Notes under the pieces: model-generated
The model's database searches: none
The model's input: only the letters and a program-made list of their open reading frames with translations
What the model was told of the DNA's origin: nothing
From: Streptomyces sp. ISL-100
GTDB lineage: Bacteria > Actinomycetota > Actinomycetes > Streptomycetales > Streptomycetaceae
Direction of reading: 5' to 3'
NCBI RefSeq assembly: GCF_018614615.1
Contig: NZ_JAGGOK010000056.1
Span: 186,001 to 250,000 of the forward strand
DNA length: 64,000 nucleotides
Shown here: positions 33,760 to 42,983 of the stretch, in pieces
Position numbering within the stretch: position 1 is the first letter of the stretch
Layout of the letters: every line of letters begins with the position of its first letter
Translations under genes and position numbers: made by a program

Positions 33760-35955
33760 TCAGCCCGTCGTCTCCTCGTTCCGTACGGAACGGGAGGCGG
33801 CGGGCTCTCGCGTGTGCGGGGCACTGTTCCTGGCTGCCGGCGCCGCGACGCGCGGCAGCGGCGGGGCAGGCACCGGACGGGGCGGCCCTTCGATCGCCCT
33901 CGCCACCGCCGCGTCCAGACCCAGCGAGGCGCCCTCGCACCGGAACGTCTCGTACCGGCCGTCGCCGAGCCGCTCGCGCGCCTTCTCCTCGCACAACGCG
34001 TGCGGAGCGTTGTAGTACGCCGAACCGAACAGCGGCAGTCCCACCGACGGCCAGATCCGCTCGGCCGCCCCCTGAAGCACGGCCGCCTCCGCCGGATCGC
34101 CGGCGTCGAGGGTGACCAGCGCCAGCAGCTCCAGGGCGAGCACCGCGCCGAGCAGATCGTTGAAGGCGTGGTCGATGGCGAGGCACTCCACCAGCAGCTC
34201 CCTCGCCCGGTCCGGGCGGCCGTCCGTACGCTCCGCATAGGCGCGGACGTACAGCGCGTACGCGAGAGCCCAGCGCTCCCCGTGGTCCTCACAGACCTCG
34301 CTGACCTCCTCGCAGATCGCGACGGCCTGCGCCAGATCCCCGCGGAACGCCACCGCCATCGCCAGTTCGACCTGCCCCATCAGCACATTGCTGTTGAGCT
34401 CGCCGATCTCCTCGTACCGCGCGAGCGCCTCCCGCAGCAGCTCCTCCGCGCGCGGCATGTCGTCGGTGACCAGCGCCAGGCAGCCGGACCGGTGCACCGC
34501 GTACGCCGCCGCGAGGGCGTTCGCGCTGAGCTCGGCGCCCTCCCGGCACTCCTGAAGGGCGGCGAGCGCCCCGATCGCGTCGCCCTGGAGCACGGCCACA
34601 TAGCCGAGCACCCACAGCGCCTTCAGCCGGTGCGCCTCGTGCTCGCCCTCTGCCTCCAGCGCGTGGTCCAGCCAGTGCCGCCCCTCCGACAGGCGCCCGC
34701 AGCCGACCCAGTAGAACCAGAGCGTGCCCGCCAGATACTGGCCCAGGTGCACGTCCTCGGCGTGATCGAGCGAGTACTCCATCGCCCGGCGCAGATTCGG
34801 CAGTTCACTGTCGACGCGCGCCGCCACCTCGGCCTGGCGGGGGCTGAACCAGTCCAGCTCGCACCAGGTCGCGAGCCCGAGGTACCAGTCGCGGTGCCTG
34901 CGGCGCACGCGCTCCGCGTCGCCCATGGCCGCCAGCCAGTCGGCGCCGTACTCCCTGACGGTGTCGAGCATCCGGTAGCGGGCCCCCGCCGGCGTGCTGA
35001 CGGACTCGCGGACCACGACGGACTGCGAGATCAGATCGGTGAGTACGTCGAGCACACCGCTGTCCGGGAGTTCGGGCCCGCCGCAGACGTACTCGGCCGC
35101 CTCCAGGTCGAACTGCCCCGCGAACACCGAAAGCCGCGCCCACAGCAGTCGCTGCTCCGGCGTGCACAGCTCGTGGCTCCAGCCGATCGCCGTACGCAGC
35201 GTCTGGTGGCGGGGGAGCGCGCCACGGGTGGAGCCGGTCAGCAGCCGGAACCGGTCGTCGAGCCGGTCCAGCATCTGCTCGACGGAGAGCGCCTTCAGCC
35301 GCCCGGCCGCCAGCTCCAGAGCGAGCGGAATCCCGTCCAGGCGGCGGCACAGCTCGTGCACGGCGCCGCTGTTGGCGTCCGTCAGCCGGAAACCGGGCTG
35401 CCCCGCGGTGGCCCGGTCGGTGAAGAGCCGCACCGCGTCCGGGTCCGGCATCGGCGGCAGGGGGAAGGTCTGTTCGCCGTCGACACACAGCGGCAGCCGC
35501 CCGGTGGCCAGTACCGTCAGCCCGGGAGCGCGCCGCAGCAGCTCTCTGACCAGCCCGGCGACCGCGTCCACCAGGTGCTCGAAGCCGTCGAGTGCGAGCA
35601 GCAGCCGGCGCCCCGCCAGATGTTCCACCAGCACAGTGCGTGGCGGCTTGCTGGTGTGGTCGGTCAGCCCCAGTGCCTCGACGACCGCGTGCTCCAGCAG
35701 ACCGGGGTCGGTGAGTGCGGACAGCTCGGCGAGCCGGACCCCGTCGCAGTACCGTTCCTGCGCGTCAGAAGCGGCGCGCAGTGCGAACCGCGTCTTGCCG
35801 ACGCCGCCGACCCCGGTCACGGTGACCAGCCGGGCGTTCTCCAGCAGGCGGCCGAGCTCCGCCAGTTCCTCGCGGCGCCCGATGAACGGATTCAGCTCCG
35901 CCACAAGGCCGTCGTGCGCGGAGGAGTGGGGCACGGAAGGGGAAGTGCGTCGCAT
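33760..35955 (-). CDS. large NTPase-TPR regulator-like protein lacking an HTH domain
   Basis: A 731-residue protein with a STAND/AAA-type P-loop GVGGVGKT (48-55), downstream motifs LLALDGFEHL (Walker B-like), VLATGRLPL and GIPLALELAAGRLKAL, and then TPR-like helical repeats (about 370-680). It resembles the ATPase-plus-TPR body of large LuxR (LAL) and AfsR-type regulators, but no N- or C-terminal HTH is present; the C-terminus is a Pro/Ala/Arg-rich tail. The ATG at 35953-35955 is tentative because no good Shine-Dalgarno is seen, and a start at 35994 is possible. It is convergent with rpsD (27 bases) and divergent from the DUF948 gene. Probably a signalling NTPase whose output partner is elsewhere. 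Confidence 0.75.
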   Translation of the reverse strand: MRRTSPSVPHSSAHDGLVAELNPFIGRREELAELGRLLENARLVTVTGVGGVGKTRFALRAASDAQERYCDGVRLAELSALTDPGLLEHAVVEALGLTDHTSKPPRTVLVEHLAGRRLLLALDGFEHLVDAVAGLVRELLRRAPGLTVLATGRLPLCVDGEQTFPLPPMPDPDAVRLFTDRATAGQPGFRLTDANSGAVHELCRRLDGIPLALELAAGRLKALSVEQMLDRLDDRFRLLTGSTRGALPRHQTLRTAIGWSHELCTPEQRLLWARLSVFAGQFDLEAAEYVCGGPELPDSGVLDVLTDLISQSVVVRESVSTPAGARYRMLDTVREYGADWLAAMGDAERVRRRHRDWYLGLATWCELDWFSPRQAEVAARVDSELPNLRRAMEYSLDHAEDVHLGQYLAGTLWFYWVGCGRLSEGRHWLDHALEAEGEHEAHRLKALWVLGYVAVLQGDAIGALAALQECREGAELSANALAAAYAVHRSGCLALVTDDMPRAEELLREALARYEEIGELNSNVLMGQVELAMAVAFRGDLAQAVAICEEVSEVCEDHGERWALAYALYVRAYAERTDGRPDRARELLVECLAIDHAFNDLLGAVLALELLALVTLDAGDPAEAAVLQGAAERIWPSVGLPLFGSAYYNAPHALCEEKARERLGDGRYETFRCEGASLGLDAAVARAIEGPPRPVPAPPLPRVAAPAARNSAPHTREPAASRSVRNEETTG

Positions 35956-36102
35956 GGAACACGGAGCGTACTGATCCGTAAGCACTCCGTACAATCACCC
36001 CGGCGGCGGCCGCTGTGCCTGCCCGTAATGCGGTACGGACCCGGAGCCCTGGCGCGATAGGCTCGCAGAACGACTTTTCTCACGTACAGGGAGCGGTGCA
36101 AA

Positions 36103-36540
36103 GTGTCCGGTGGAGAGGTGGCCGGCATCCTGGTGGCCGTCTTCTGGGCGATCCTGGTCTCCTTCCTCGCCGTGGTGCTGGTGAGGCTGGCCCAGACGCT
36201 CAGGGCGACGACCAAGCTGGTGGCGGATGTGACCGAGCAGGCCGTCCCGCTGCTGGCGGACGCCTCCGCGACCGTGCGCTCCGCGCAGACCCAGCTCGAC
36301 CGGGTGGACGCCATCGCGACGGACGTCCAGGAAGTCACCTCCAACGCGTCCGCGCTCTCGACGACCGTCGCGTCGACCTTCGGCGGCCCGCTCGTCAAGG
36401 TCGCCGCCTTCGGGTATGGCGTACGCCGGGCGATGGGACGCGGCAAGGACGCTCCGGCGACGACGGAGCAGCCGTCGCGTCGCACTGTGATCGTCGGCCG
36501 GACCGTGCCGTCCGCCCGGCGCAGGAAGCGGAAGGGCTGA
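36103..36540 (+). CDS. DUF948 domain membrane protein
   Basis: A 145-residue protein with one N-terminal membrane helix (about 5-28) followed by an amphipathic helical region (DUF948) that resembles a stalk or t-SNARE-like coiled coil. The C-terminus is basic (RRRKRKG). It starts with GTG after AGGGAG. A TAGGCT at 36058-36063 may be its -10. It sits just upstream of a second small protein and alaS, an order common in actinobacteria. Function unknown; a membrane-tethered structural or stress role is only a guess. Confidence 0.82.
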   Translation: MSGGEVAGILVAVFWAILVSFLAVVLVRLAQTLRATTKLVADVTEQAVPLLADASATVRSAQTQLDRVDAIATDVQEVTSNASALSTTVASTFGGPLVKVAAFGYGVRRAMGRGKDAPATTEQPSRRTVIVGRTVPSARRRKRKG

Positions 36541-36547
36541 AGCCGCA

Positions 36548-36859
36548 ATGTTCCGCCGTACGTTCTGGTTCACCGCAGGCGCCGCAGCCGGCGTGTGGGC
36601 CACCACCAAGGTCAACCGCAAGCTCAAGCAGCTGACGCCCGAGAGTCTCGCCGCGCAGGCCGCCGACAAGGCGGTCGAGGCAGGCCACCGGCTCAAGGAC
36701 TTCGCGCTCGACGTCAAGGCGGGAATGGCGCAGCGCGAAGCCGAACTCGGCGAAGCCCTCGGCCTCGAAGCGCAGAACGACCCCAAAGTCATCGAGCACC
36801 GACGCGTCGCTGCTCTCGACCACTCACAGCATTCGTACAACCGGAATGAGGACCACTGA
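36548..36859 (+). CDS. conserved hypothetical protein upstream of alaS
   Basis: A 103-residue protein with a hydrophobic Ala/Gly-rich segment at 8-22 (WFTAGAAAGVWATTK) and a helical charged remainder. The ATG has AAGGG-like sequence 9-13 bases before it. It begins 8 bases after the DUF948 gene and its stop overlaps the alaS start by one base (TGATG), so the three are likely co-translated. The segment may anchor it at the membrane. No known domain recognised with confidence. Confidence 0.75.
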   Translation: MFRRTFWFTAGAAAGVWATTKVNRKLKQLTPESLAAQAADKAVEAGHRLKDFALDVKAGMAQREAELGEALGLEAQNDPKVIEHRRVAALDHSQHSYNRNEDH

Positions 36860-39528
36860 TGGAGTCGGCTGAAATCCGCCGCCGCTGGCTGCGCTTCTTC
36901 GAGGAGCGCGGACACAACGTCGTGCCTTCGGCGTCGCTCATCGCGGACGACCCGACCCTGCTGCTGGTCCCCGCGGGCATGGTGCCCTTCAAGCCGTACT
37001 TCCTCGGCGAGGTCAAGCCGCCCGCCCCGCGCGTCACCAGCGTGCAGAAGTGTGTGCGTACGCCGGACATCGAAGAGGTCGGCAAGACCACCCGCCACGG
37101 CACGTTCTTCCAGATGTGCGGCAACTTCTCGTTCGGCGACTACTTCAAGGAAGGCGCCATCGAGTACGCCTGGGAGCTGCTCACCAGCTCCGTGGCGGAC
37201 GGCGGCTACGGCCTCGACCCCGAGCGGCTGTGGATCACGGTCTACCTCGACGACGACGAGGCCGAGCAGATCTGGCGCGACAAGATCGGCGTACCGGCCG
37301 AGCGTATCCAGCGCCTGGGCAAGAAGGACAACTTCTGGTCCATGGGCGTGCCCGGACCCTGCGGCCCGTGCTCGGAGATCAACTACGACCGTGGCCCCGA
37401 GTTCGGCGTCGAGGGCGGCCCGGCCGTCAACGACGAGCGGTACGTGGAGATCTGGAACCTGGTCTTCATGCAGTACGAGCGGGGCGCCGGCGACGGCAAG
37501 GAAGACTTCCCCATCCTCGGTGACCTGCCGTCGAAGAACATCGACACCGGCCTCGGTCTCGAGCGTCTGGCGATGATCCTCCAGGACGTGCAGAACATCT
37601 ACGAGATCGACACCTCGATGGTGGTCATCGACAAGGCCACCGAGCTGACCGGCGTCCGGTACGGCACCGACCACGCCTCCGACGTCTCGCTGCGCGTCGT
37701 CACCGACCACATGCGTACGTCGGTGATGCTCATCGGCGACGGCGTCACCCCCGGCAACGAGGGCCGCGGCTACGTGCTGCGCCGCATCATGCGCCGCGCC
37801 ATCCGCAACATGCGCCTCCTGGGCGCCACCGGCCCAGTCGTCGCCGAGCTCGTCGACACCGTGATCACGTCGATGGGCGCGCAGTACCCGGAGCTCCTCA
37901 CCGAGCGCAAGCGCATCGAGACGGTGGCCCTCGCCGAGGAGGCCGCGTTCGTGAAGGCCCTCAAGGGCGGCACGAACATCCTCGACACCGCCGTTACGGA
38001 GACCAAGGCCGCCGGCGGCAAGGTCCTCTCCGGCGACAAGGCGTTCCTGCTCCACGACACCTGGGGCTTCCCGATCGACCTCACCCTCGAGATGGCCGCC
38101 GAACAGGGCCTCTCGGTGGACGAGGACGGCTTCCGGCGCCTGATGAAGAAGCAGCGGGACATGGCCAAGGCCGACGCCAAGGCCAAGAAGACCGGTCACG
38201 CCGACGTCTCCGCCTACCGCGAGGTCGCCGACACCTCCGGCACCACCGAGTTCACCGGCTACACCCACACCGAGGGCGAGTCGACCATCGTCGGCCTGCT
38301 CGTGGACGGGCTGCCCTCGCCGGCCGCCACCGAGGGCGACGAGGTCGAGGTCGTCCTCGACCGCACGCCCTTCTACGCCGAGGGCGGCGGTCAGCAGGCC
38401 GACACCGGCCGCATCAAGCTGGACACGGGCGCCATCATCCAGGTGCGCGACGTGCAGCAGCCGGTCCCGGGGGTCTCCGTCCACAAGGGCTCGGTCCAGG
38501 TCGGCGAGGTGACCGTGGGTGCCTCCGCCTACGCCGCCATCGACCTGAAGCGCCGCCGCGCCATCGCCCGCGCCCACAGCGCCACGCACCTCACTCACCA
38601 GGCGCTGCGCGACGCGCTCGGCCCGACCGCCGCCCAGGCCGGTTCGGAGAACTCGCCGGGCCGCTTCCGCTTCGACTTCGGCTCGCCGAACGCCGTACCG
38701 GGCACGGTCCTCACCGACGTCGAGCACAAGATCAACGAAGTGCTCGCCCGTGAACTCGACGTCCAGGCCGAGGTCATGTCGATCGACGAGGCCAAGAAGC
38801 AGGGCGCCATCGCGGAGTTCGGCGAGAAGTACGGCGAGCGCGTGCGCGTCGTGACCATCGGCGACTTCTCGAAGGAGCTGTGCGGCGGTACGCACGTCCA
38901 CAACACCGCCCAGCTGGGTCTGGTGAAGCTGCTCGGCGAGTCGTCGATCGGCTCGGGCGTGCGGCGCATCGAGGCCCTGGTGGGCGTGGACGCGTACAAC
39001 TTCCTCGCCCGTGAGCACACGGTCGTCGCCCAGCTCCAGGAGCTGGTCAAGGGCCGTCCGGAGGAGCTGCCGGAGAAGATCTCCGGGATGCTCGCCAAGC
39101 TCAAGGACGCCGAGAAGGAGATCGAGAAGTTCCGCGCGGAGAAGGTCCTCCAGGCCGCCGCGGGTCTCGCCGCCGGTGCCAAGGACGTGCGCGGCGTCGC
39201 GGTCGTCACGGGTCAGGTGCCGGACGGTACGTCGGCCGATGACCTGCGCAGGCTGGTCCTGGACGTACGAGGCCGCATTCCGGGTGACCGCCCGGCGGTC
39301 GTGGCCCTGTTCACCACCGCCAACGGCCGCCCGCTGACCGTCATCGCCACCAACGAGGCCGCCCGCGAGCGCGGTCTCAAGGCCGGCGAGCTGGTCCGTA
39401 CGGCCGCCAAGACCCTCGGCGGCGGCGGTGGCGGCAAGCCGGACGTCGCCCAGGGCGGCGGTCAGAACCCGGAGGCCATCGGCGACGCCGTGGCCGCCGT
39501 CGAACGCGCTGTCGGCGAGAGCGCCTGA
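36859..39528 (+). CDS. alaS: alanine--tRNA ligase
   Basis: Class II synthetase of 889 residues with full bacterial architecture: catalytic core (N-terminal ~460), editing domain and C-terminal oligomerisation/DHHA1 domain. Zinc/editing motifs are HSATHLTH and CGGTHVH. The C-terminal region contains a Gly-rich GGGGGGKPDVAQGGG block typical of AlaRS. The ATG overlaps the preceding stop, and the stop overlaps the ruvX start (TGATG). No T-box or attenuator is visible upstream. It charges tRNA-Ala and deacylates mischarged Ser- and Gly-tRNA-Ala. Confidence 0.98.
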   Translation: MESAEIRRRWLRFFEERGHNVVPSASLIADDPTLLLVPAGMVPFKPYFLGEVKPPAPRVTSVQKCVRTPDIEEVGKTTRHGTFFQMCGNFSFGDYFKEGAIEYAWELLTSSVADGGYGLDPERLWITVYLDDDEAEQIWRDKIGVPAERIQRLGKKDNFWSMGVPGPCGPCSEINYDRGPEFGVEGGPAVNDERYVEIWNLVFMQYERGAGDGKEDFPILGDLPSKNIDTGLGLERLAMILQDVQNIYEIDTSMVVIDKATELTGVRYGTDHASDVSLRVVTDHMRTSVMLIGDGVTPGNEGRGYVLRRIMRRAIRNMRLLGATGPVVAELVDTVITSMGAQYPELLTERKRIETVALAEEAAFVKALKGGTNILDTAVTETKAAGGKVLSGDKAFLLHDTWGFPIDLTLEMAAEQGLSVDEDGFRRLMKKQRDMAKADAKAKKTGHADVSAYREVADTSGTTEFTGYTHTEGESTIVGLLVDGLPSPAATEGDEVEVVLDRTPFYAEGGGQQADTGRIKLDTGAIIQVRDVQQPVPGVSVHKGSVQVGEVTVGASAYAAIDLKRRRAIARAHSATHLTHQALRDALGPTAAQAGSENSPGRFRFDFGSPNAVPGTVLTDVEHKINEVLARELDVQAEVMSIDEAKKQGAIAEFGEKYGERVRVVTIGDFSKELCGGTHVHNTAQLGLVKLLGESSIGSGVRRIEALVGVDAYNFLAREHTVVAQLQELVKGRPEELPEKISGMLAKLKDAEKEIEKFRAEKVLQAAAGLAAGAKDVRGVAVVTGQVPDGTSADDLRRLVLDVRGRIPGDRPAVVALFTTANGRPLTVIATNEAARERGLKAGELVRTAAKTLGGGGGGKPDVAQGGGQNPEAIGDAVAAVERAVGESA

Positions 39529-39992
39529 TGCGACGCGGCCGTCGCCTCGCGATCGATGTCGGGGACGCCCGGATCGGGGTCGCCTCGTGCGACCCCGACG
39601 GGGTGCTGGCGACGCCGGTGGAGACCGTGCCGGGACGCGATGTCCCGGCCGCCCACCGGCGGCTGAGGCAGCTCGTCGAGGAGTACGAACCGATCGAGGT
39701 CGTGGTCGGCCTTCCTCGCTCCCTCAGTGGGGGCGAGGGGCCGGCGGCCGTCAAGGTCCGGGCGTTCGTCCAGGAGCTCGCTCGCGGCATCGCACCGGTT
39801 CCGGTGCGACTTGTCGACGAGAGGATGACCACAGTGACGGCCACTCAGGGACTGCGCGCTTCGGGCGTGAAGTCCAAGAAGGGCAGGTCTGTGATCGACC
39901 AGGCGGCGGCAATTGTCATCCTTCAGAACGCTCTGGAGGCCGAACGGGTCTCGGGCAATCCCCCGGGCGAGGGCGTCGAAGTGGTTGTCTGA
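39528..39992 (+). CDS. ruvX: Holliday junction resolvase-like RNase RuvX/YqgF
   Basis: A 154-residue RNase H-fold protein with the acidic IDVGDARIG at the N-terminus, a central VVVGLPRSLSG motif, and LVDERMTT near 100. In Escherichia coli YqgF acts in pre-16S rRNA 5' maturation; a DNA-junction role has also been proposed. Overlap with the alaS stop suggests coupled translation. The mltG gene follows after 127 bases, keeping the common actinobacterial order alaS-ruvX-mltG-aroE. Confidence 0.93.
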   Translation: MRRGRRLAIDVGDARIGVASCDPDGVLATPVETVPGRDVPAAHRRLRQLVEEYEPIEVVVGLPRSLSGGEGPAAVKVRAFVQELARGIAPVPVRLVDERMTTVTATQGLRASGVKSKKGRSVIDQAAAIVILQNALEAERVSGNPPGEGVEVVV

Positions 39993-40119
39993 TCGCGATA
40001 CGGTAACGTTCCGCGCGATGCGGCGGTGTTCGAACAGCTGCCGCACAAAGAAGAGGCGGAACGGATGCCGTGCCCCACGCGCGAAGCAGCCACCGCCTCG
40101 CGGCACACTATGGGGTTTC

Positions 40120-41802
40120 ATGACTGAGTATGGCCGGGGCGCAGGCCACGAACCGTGGCATCCCGAGGACCCGTTGTACGGGGACCAGGGGTGGGCAGGA
40201 CAGCAGGCCGCACAAGGCCAGCAGGGTCCGTACGGCGGTCAGCCGCAGCAGTACCAGCAGGAGCCGCAGCAGCCGTACTACGAAGGCCAGCAGCACCAGC
40301 AGCAGCACCCCGGCTACTCGGAGCAGCAACAGCCGTACAACGAACAGCAGTACGGCAACAACGGCGGCTGGGACACCGGCCGGCACCAGCAGCAGCACTC
40401 GCATCAGCACCAGGAGCCGGTCCCGTACGGCATGAACGCGGCGCCCGACCCCTACGCGGGCCAGCAGCCGGCCTACGCCGCCGCCGACAGCCCCGACTAC
40501 TACGCCGCGCCGGACGCCTACCCCCCGCCGCAGCCCCCGAACCACCGCCGCGCCGCCGAGCCGGAGCCGGCCCCGGAGTGGGCCCCCGAGCACGAAGCGC
40601 CGGAGGAGCACCCGTTCTTCACGGGAGCCGACGACCGCGACGACGACGCGTACGACGATGAGCCGCGCGAATCCCGCAGGGCCCGGGGCGGCGACCGCCG
40701 CGGCGGAAAGCCCAAAAAGAAGAAGAGCCGCAACGGCACGGCATGCCTCTTCGTGACGGTGGTCCTGGTCGGCGGCGTCGGCGGCATCGGCTACTTCGGC
40801 TACCAGTTCTACCAGGACCAGTTCGGTGCGCCCGAGGACTTCACGGGCACCGGAAAGGGATCCGTCGAGGTCGAGATCCCCAAGGGCGCGGGCCTGGGTC
40901 AGATGGGCAGCATCCTGGCGAAGGCGGGGGTGGTCAAGAGCTCGGAAGCCTTCGTCTCGGCTGCGACCGCCAACCCCAAGGCCAAGGGGATCCAGCCCGG
41001 CGTCTACCCCATGAAGAAGGAGATGTCCGCCAAGGCGGCCGTCGACCTCATGATCAATCCGTCGAACCTGAACGCCATCACCATCGGGGAGGGCTGGCGG
41101 AACCTCAGGGTCTACGAGGAGATCGACAAGAAACTGAGGGTCGACGCCGGTACGACCCAAGAGGTCGCCAAGGAGGAGTACAAGGAGCTCGGGCTGCCCG
41201 AGTGGGCCAACGACAACTCCGACATCAAGGACCCGCTGGAAGGCTTCCTCTACCCGTCGCGTTACGAGGTCGGTGGGAAATCGACACCCAAGTCGGTGCT
41301 CAAGGAAATGGTCGCGCGGGCCAATGGGAATTACGCGGCCACGAAGGTCGAAGCAGAGTCCAAGAGGCTCGGTCTCGAGTCTCCGTTGCAGCTCATTACC
41401 GTGGCGAGCCTTGTGCAGGCCGAAGGCAAGACGCACGACGACTTCCGCAAGATGTCCGAGGTCATTTACAACCGGCTGAAGCCCAGCAACACGGAGACGA
41501 ACCAGCTGCTCCAATTCGACTCCGCCTTGAATTACCTCAAGGGGCAGAGCGAGATCGAGATCAGCGAGGCCGAAGCCAACAGCAACATGGACCCGTACAA
41601 CACGTACACGCAAAGGGGTCTCACTCCGGGGCCCATCGGAAACCCGGGAACCGAGGCGATGGCCGCGGCCCTGCAGCCGACGGCCGAGGGCTGGCTGTAC
41701 TTCGTGGCGACCGACGGCCGGGACAAGACGGAGTTCGCCAAGACCTACCCCGAGTTCAAGAAGCTGAGGGACAAGTTCAATGCAAGCCAGGGAATCGACT
41801 GA
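40120..41802 (+). CDS. mltG: endolytic murein transglycosylase MltG
   Basis: A 560-residue, membrane-anchored lytic transglycosylase that cuts nascent glycan strands outside the cell and so sets their length. The N-terminal 205 residues are cytoplasmic and very rich in Gln, Pro, Tyr and Gly, unlike the short tail of E. coli MltG. One membrane helix lies at 207-229, then the LysM-like and YceG domains; the catalytic glutamate is E435 in ASLVQAEG. The ATG at 40120 lacks a convincing Shine-Dalgarno. Its end overlaps aroE by 23 bases. The Gln-rich tail may bind partners of the growth apparatus; that is inference. Confidence 0.93.
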   Translation: MTEYGRGAGHEPWHPEDPLYGDQGWAGQQAAQGQQGPYGGQPQQYQQEPQQPYYEGQQHQQQHPGYSEQQQPYNEQQYGNNGGWDTGRHQQQHSHQHQEPVPYGMNAAPDPYAGQQPAYAAADSPDYYAAPDAYPPPQPPNHRRAAEPEPAPEWAPEHEAPEEHPFFTGADDRDDDAYDDEPRESRRARGGDRRGGKPKKKKSRNGTACLFVTVVLVGGVGGIGYFGYQFYQDQFGAPEDFTGTGKGSVEVEIPKGAGLGQMGSILAKAGVVKSSEAFVSAATANPKAKGIQPGVYPMKKEMSAKAAVDLMINPSNLNAITIGEGWRNLRVYEEIDKKLRVDAGTTQEVAKEEYKELGLPEWANDNSDIKDPLEGFLYPSRYEVGGKSTPKSVLKEMVARANGNYAATKVEAESKRLGLESPLQLITVASLVQAEGKTHDDFRKMSEVIYNRLKPSNTETNQLLQFDSALNYLKGQSEIEISEAEANSNMDPYNTYTQRGLTPGPIGNPGTEAMAAALQPTAEGWLYFVATDGRDKTEFAKTYPEFKKLRDKFNASQGID

Positions 41803-42622
41803 GGCGCGCCGGGCGGCCGTCCTCGGCTCGCCCATCGCCCACTCGCTCTCGCCGGTGCTCCACCGCGCCGCGTACGAGGCACTGGGCCTGACCCAGTGGT
41901 CGTACGACCGCTTCGAAGTGGACGAGGCAGGTCTCCCCGGCTTCTTCGCGGAGCTCGACGCGTCCTGGGCGGGCCTGTCCCTCACCATGCCGCTCAAGCG
42001 CGCCGTCATCCCGCTGCTCGACGGGATCAGCGACACGGCGGCGTCGGTCGAGGCGGTGAACACGGTCGTCTTCACCGAGGACGGCCGTCGGCTCGGCGAC
42101 AACACCGACATCCCGGGGATGATCGCCGCCCTGCGTGAGCGCGGCATCGAGAAGGTCGGCTCCGCCGCGGTACTGGGCGCCGGAGCCACCGCCTCGTCCG
42201 CACTCGCCGCGCTCTCCCGTCTGTGCACGGGCCCGGTCACCGCGTACGTCCGCAGCACCGCCCGCGCCGACGAGATGCGGCAGTGGGGCGAGCGGCTCAG
42301 AGTCGACGTACGCATCGCCGACTGGGCGCAGGCGGAGCGGGCGTTCGACGCGCCGCTCGTCATCGCCACCACCCCGGCCGGGACCACGGACGCCCTCGCG
42401 CAGGCCGTGCCGGACCGCCCCGGCACGCTCTTCGACGTCCTGTACGAGCCCTGGCCGACCGCACTCGCCGCCGCCTGGTCGGCGCGCGGCGGCGCGGTCG
42501 TCGGCGGCCTCGACCTGCTCGTACACCAGGCCGTGCTCCAGGTGGAGCAGATGACGGGCTGCGCCTCCGCGCCGCTCGCCGTCATGCGGGCCGCTGGGGA
42601 ACTCGCGCTCGCCGCCTACTAG
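41780..42622 (+). CDS. aroE: shikimate dehydrogenase
   Basis: NADP-dependent reductase of the shikimate pathway (3-dehydroshikimate to shikimate), 280 residues. The substrate side shows GSPIAHSLSP, the catalytic lysine SLTMPLK and NTD(I); the nucleotide side has GAGATASS instead of the usual GAGGA. The last conserved block is GLDLLVHQAVLQ. It starts within mltG with TGAGGGA upstream, an overlap of 23 bases that implies coupled translation. The other aro genes follow after a small membrane gene. Confidence 0.93.
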   Translation: MQARESTEARRAAVLGSPIAHSLSPVLHRAAYEALGLTQWSYDRFEVDEAGLPGFFAELDASWAGLSLTMPLKRAVIPLLDGISDTAASVEAVNTVVFTEDGRRLGDNTDIPGMIAALRERGIEKVGSAAVLGAGATASSALAALSRLCTGPVTAYVRSTARADEMRQWGERLRVDVRIADWAQAERAFDAPLVIATTPAGTTDALAQAVPDRPGTLFDVLYEPWPTALAAAWSARGGAVVGGLDLLVHQAVLQVEQMTGCASAPLAVMRAAGELALAAY

Positions 42623-42667
42623 GATCCGTGGAGAACCGCAGGTCACAGGGGTGAGGAGCGCTCGATC

Positions 42668-42856
42668 GTGAGCATGGTGATGGAGCAGACGCTGGCAGCG
42701 CCCGACCTGCTGAAGCTGACGCTGTACTTCCTGCCGGAATGGCTGCGGATCACCTTGGGGGCGGCCACTCTGCTCGTGCTGCTCGTGGTCGGTACCCGGA
42801 GGCTGTGGCGCATCCTGGCGGCGCGCAGAATCAGGCCGGAGCGTCCCGCTGACTGA
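42668..42856 (+). CDS. small hydrophobic protein between aroE and aroC
   Basis: A 62-residue protein with one membrane helix (about 22-44: a Leu/Val-rich run after LPEWLRI) and a basic C-terminal tail. GTG 42668 follows GAGGAG by nine bases, a convincing ribosome binding site. It is in the right place for co-expression with aroE and aroC. Function unknown. Its reality rests on the RBS, codon bias and conservation that I recall in related genomes, which I could not check. Confidence 0.6.
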   Translation: MSMVMEQTLAAPDLLKLTLYFLPEWLRITLGAATLLVLLVVGTRRLWRILAARRIRPERPAD

Positions 42857-42983
42857 GAAACCCGTCCGTTTGCTGGACCGGGGGCAGGCCGGGCGCCCGG
42901 TCGTGGGAGGATCGGGGTGGCGGGCCAGGGCCGCGCACCCGGTCGCGCCGTTGCAGTTCCAGGCGCGAGCATGAGGAGCACCG

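Noticed and set aside
35995..39018. Long minus-strand frame across alaS and the DUF948 gene
   Set aside because: Shadow of real plus-strand genes; no Shine-Dalgarno or protein-like features.
40108..42585. Minus-strand frame opposite mltG and aroE
   Set aside because: Antisense shadow; both sense genes are well supported.
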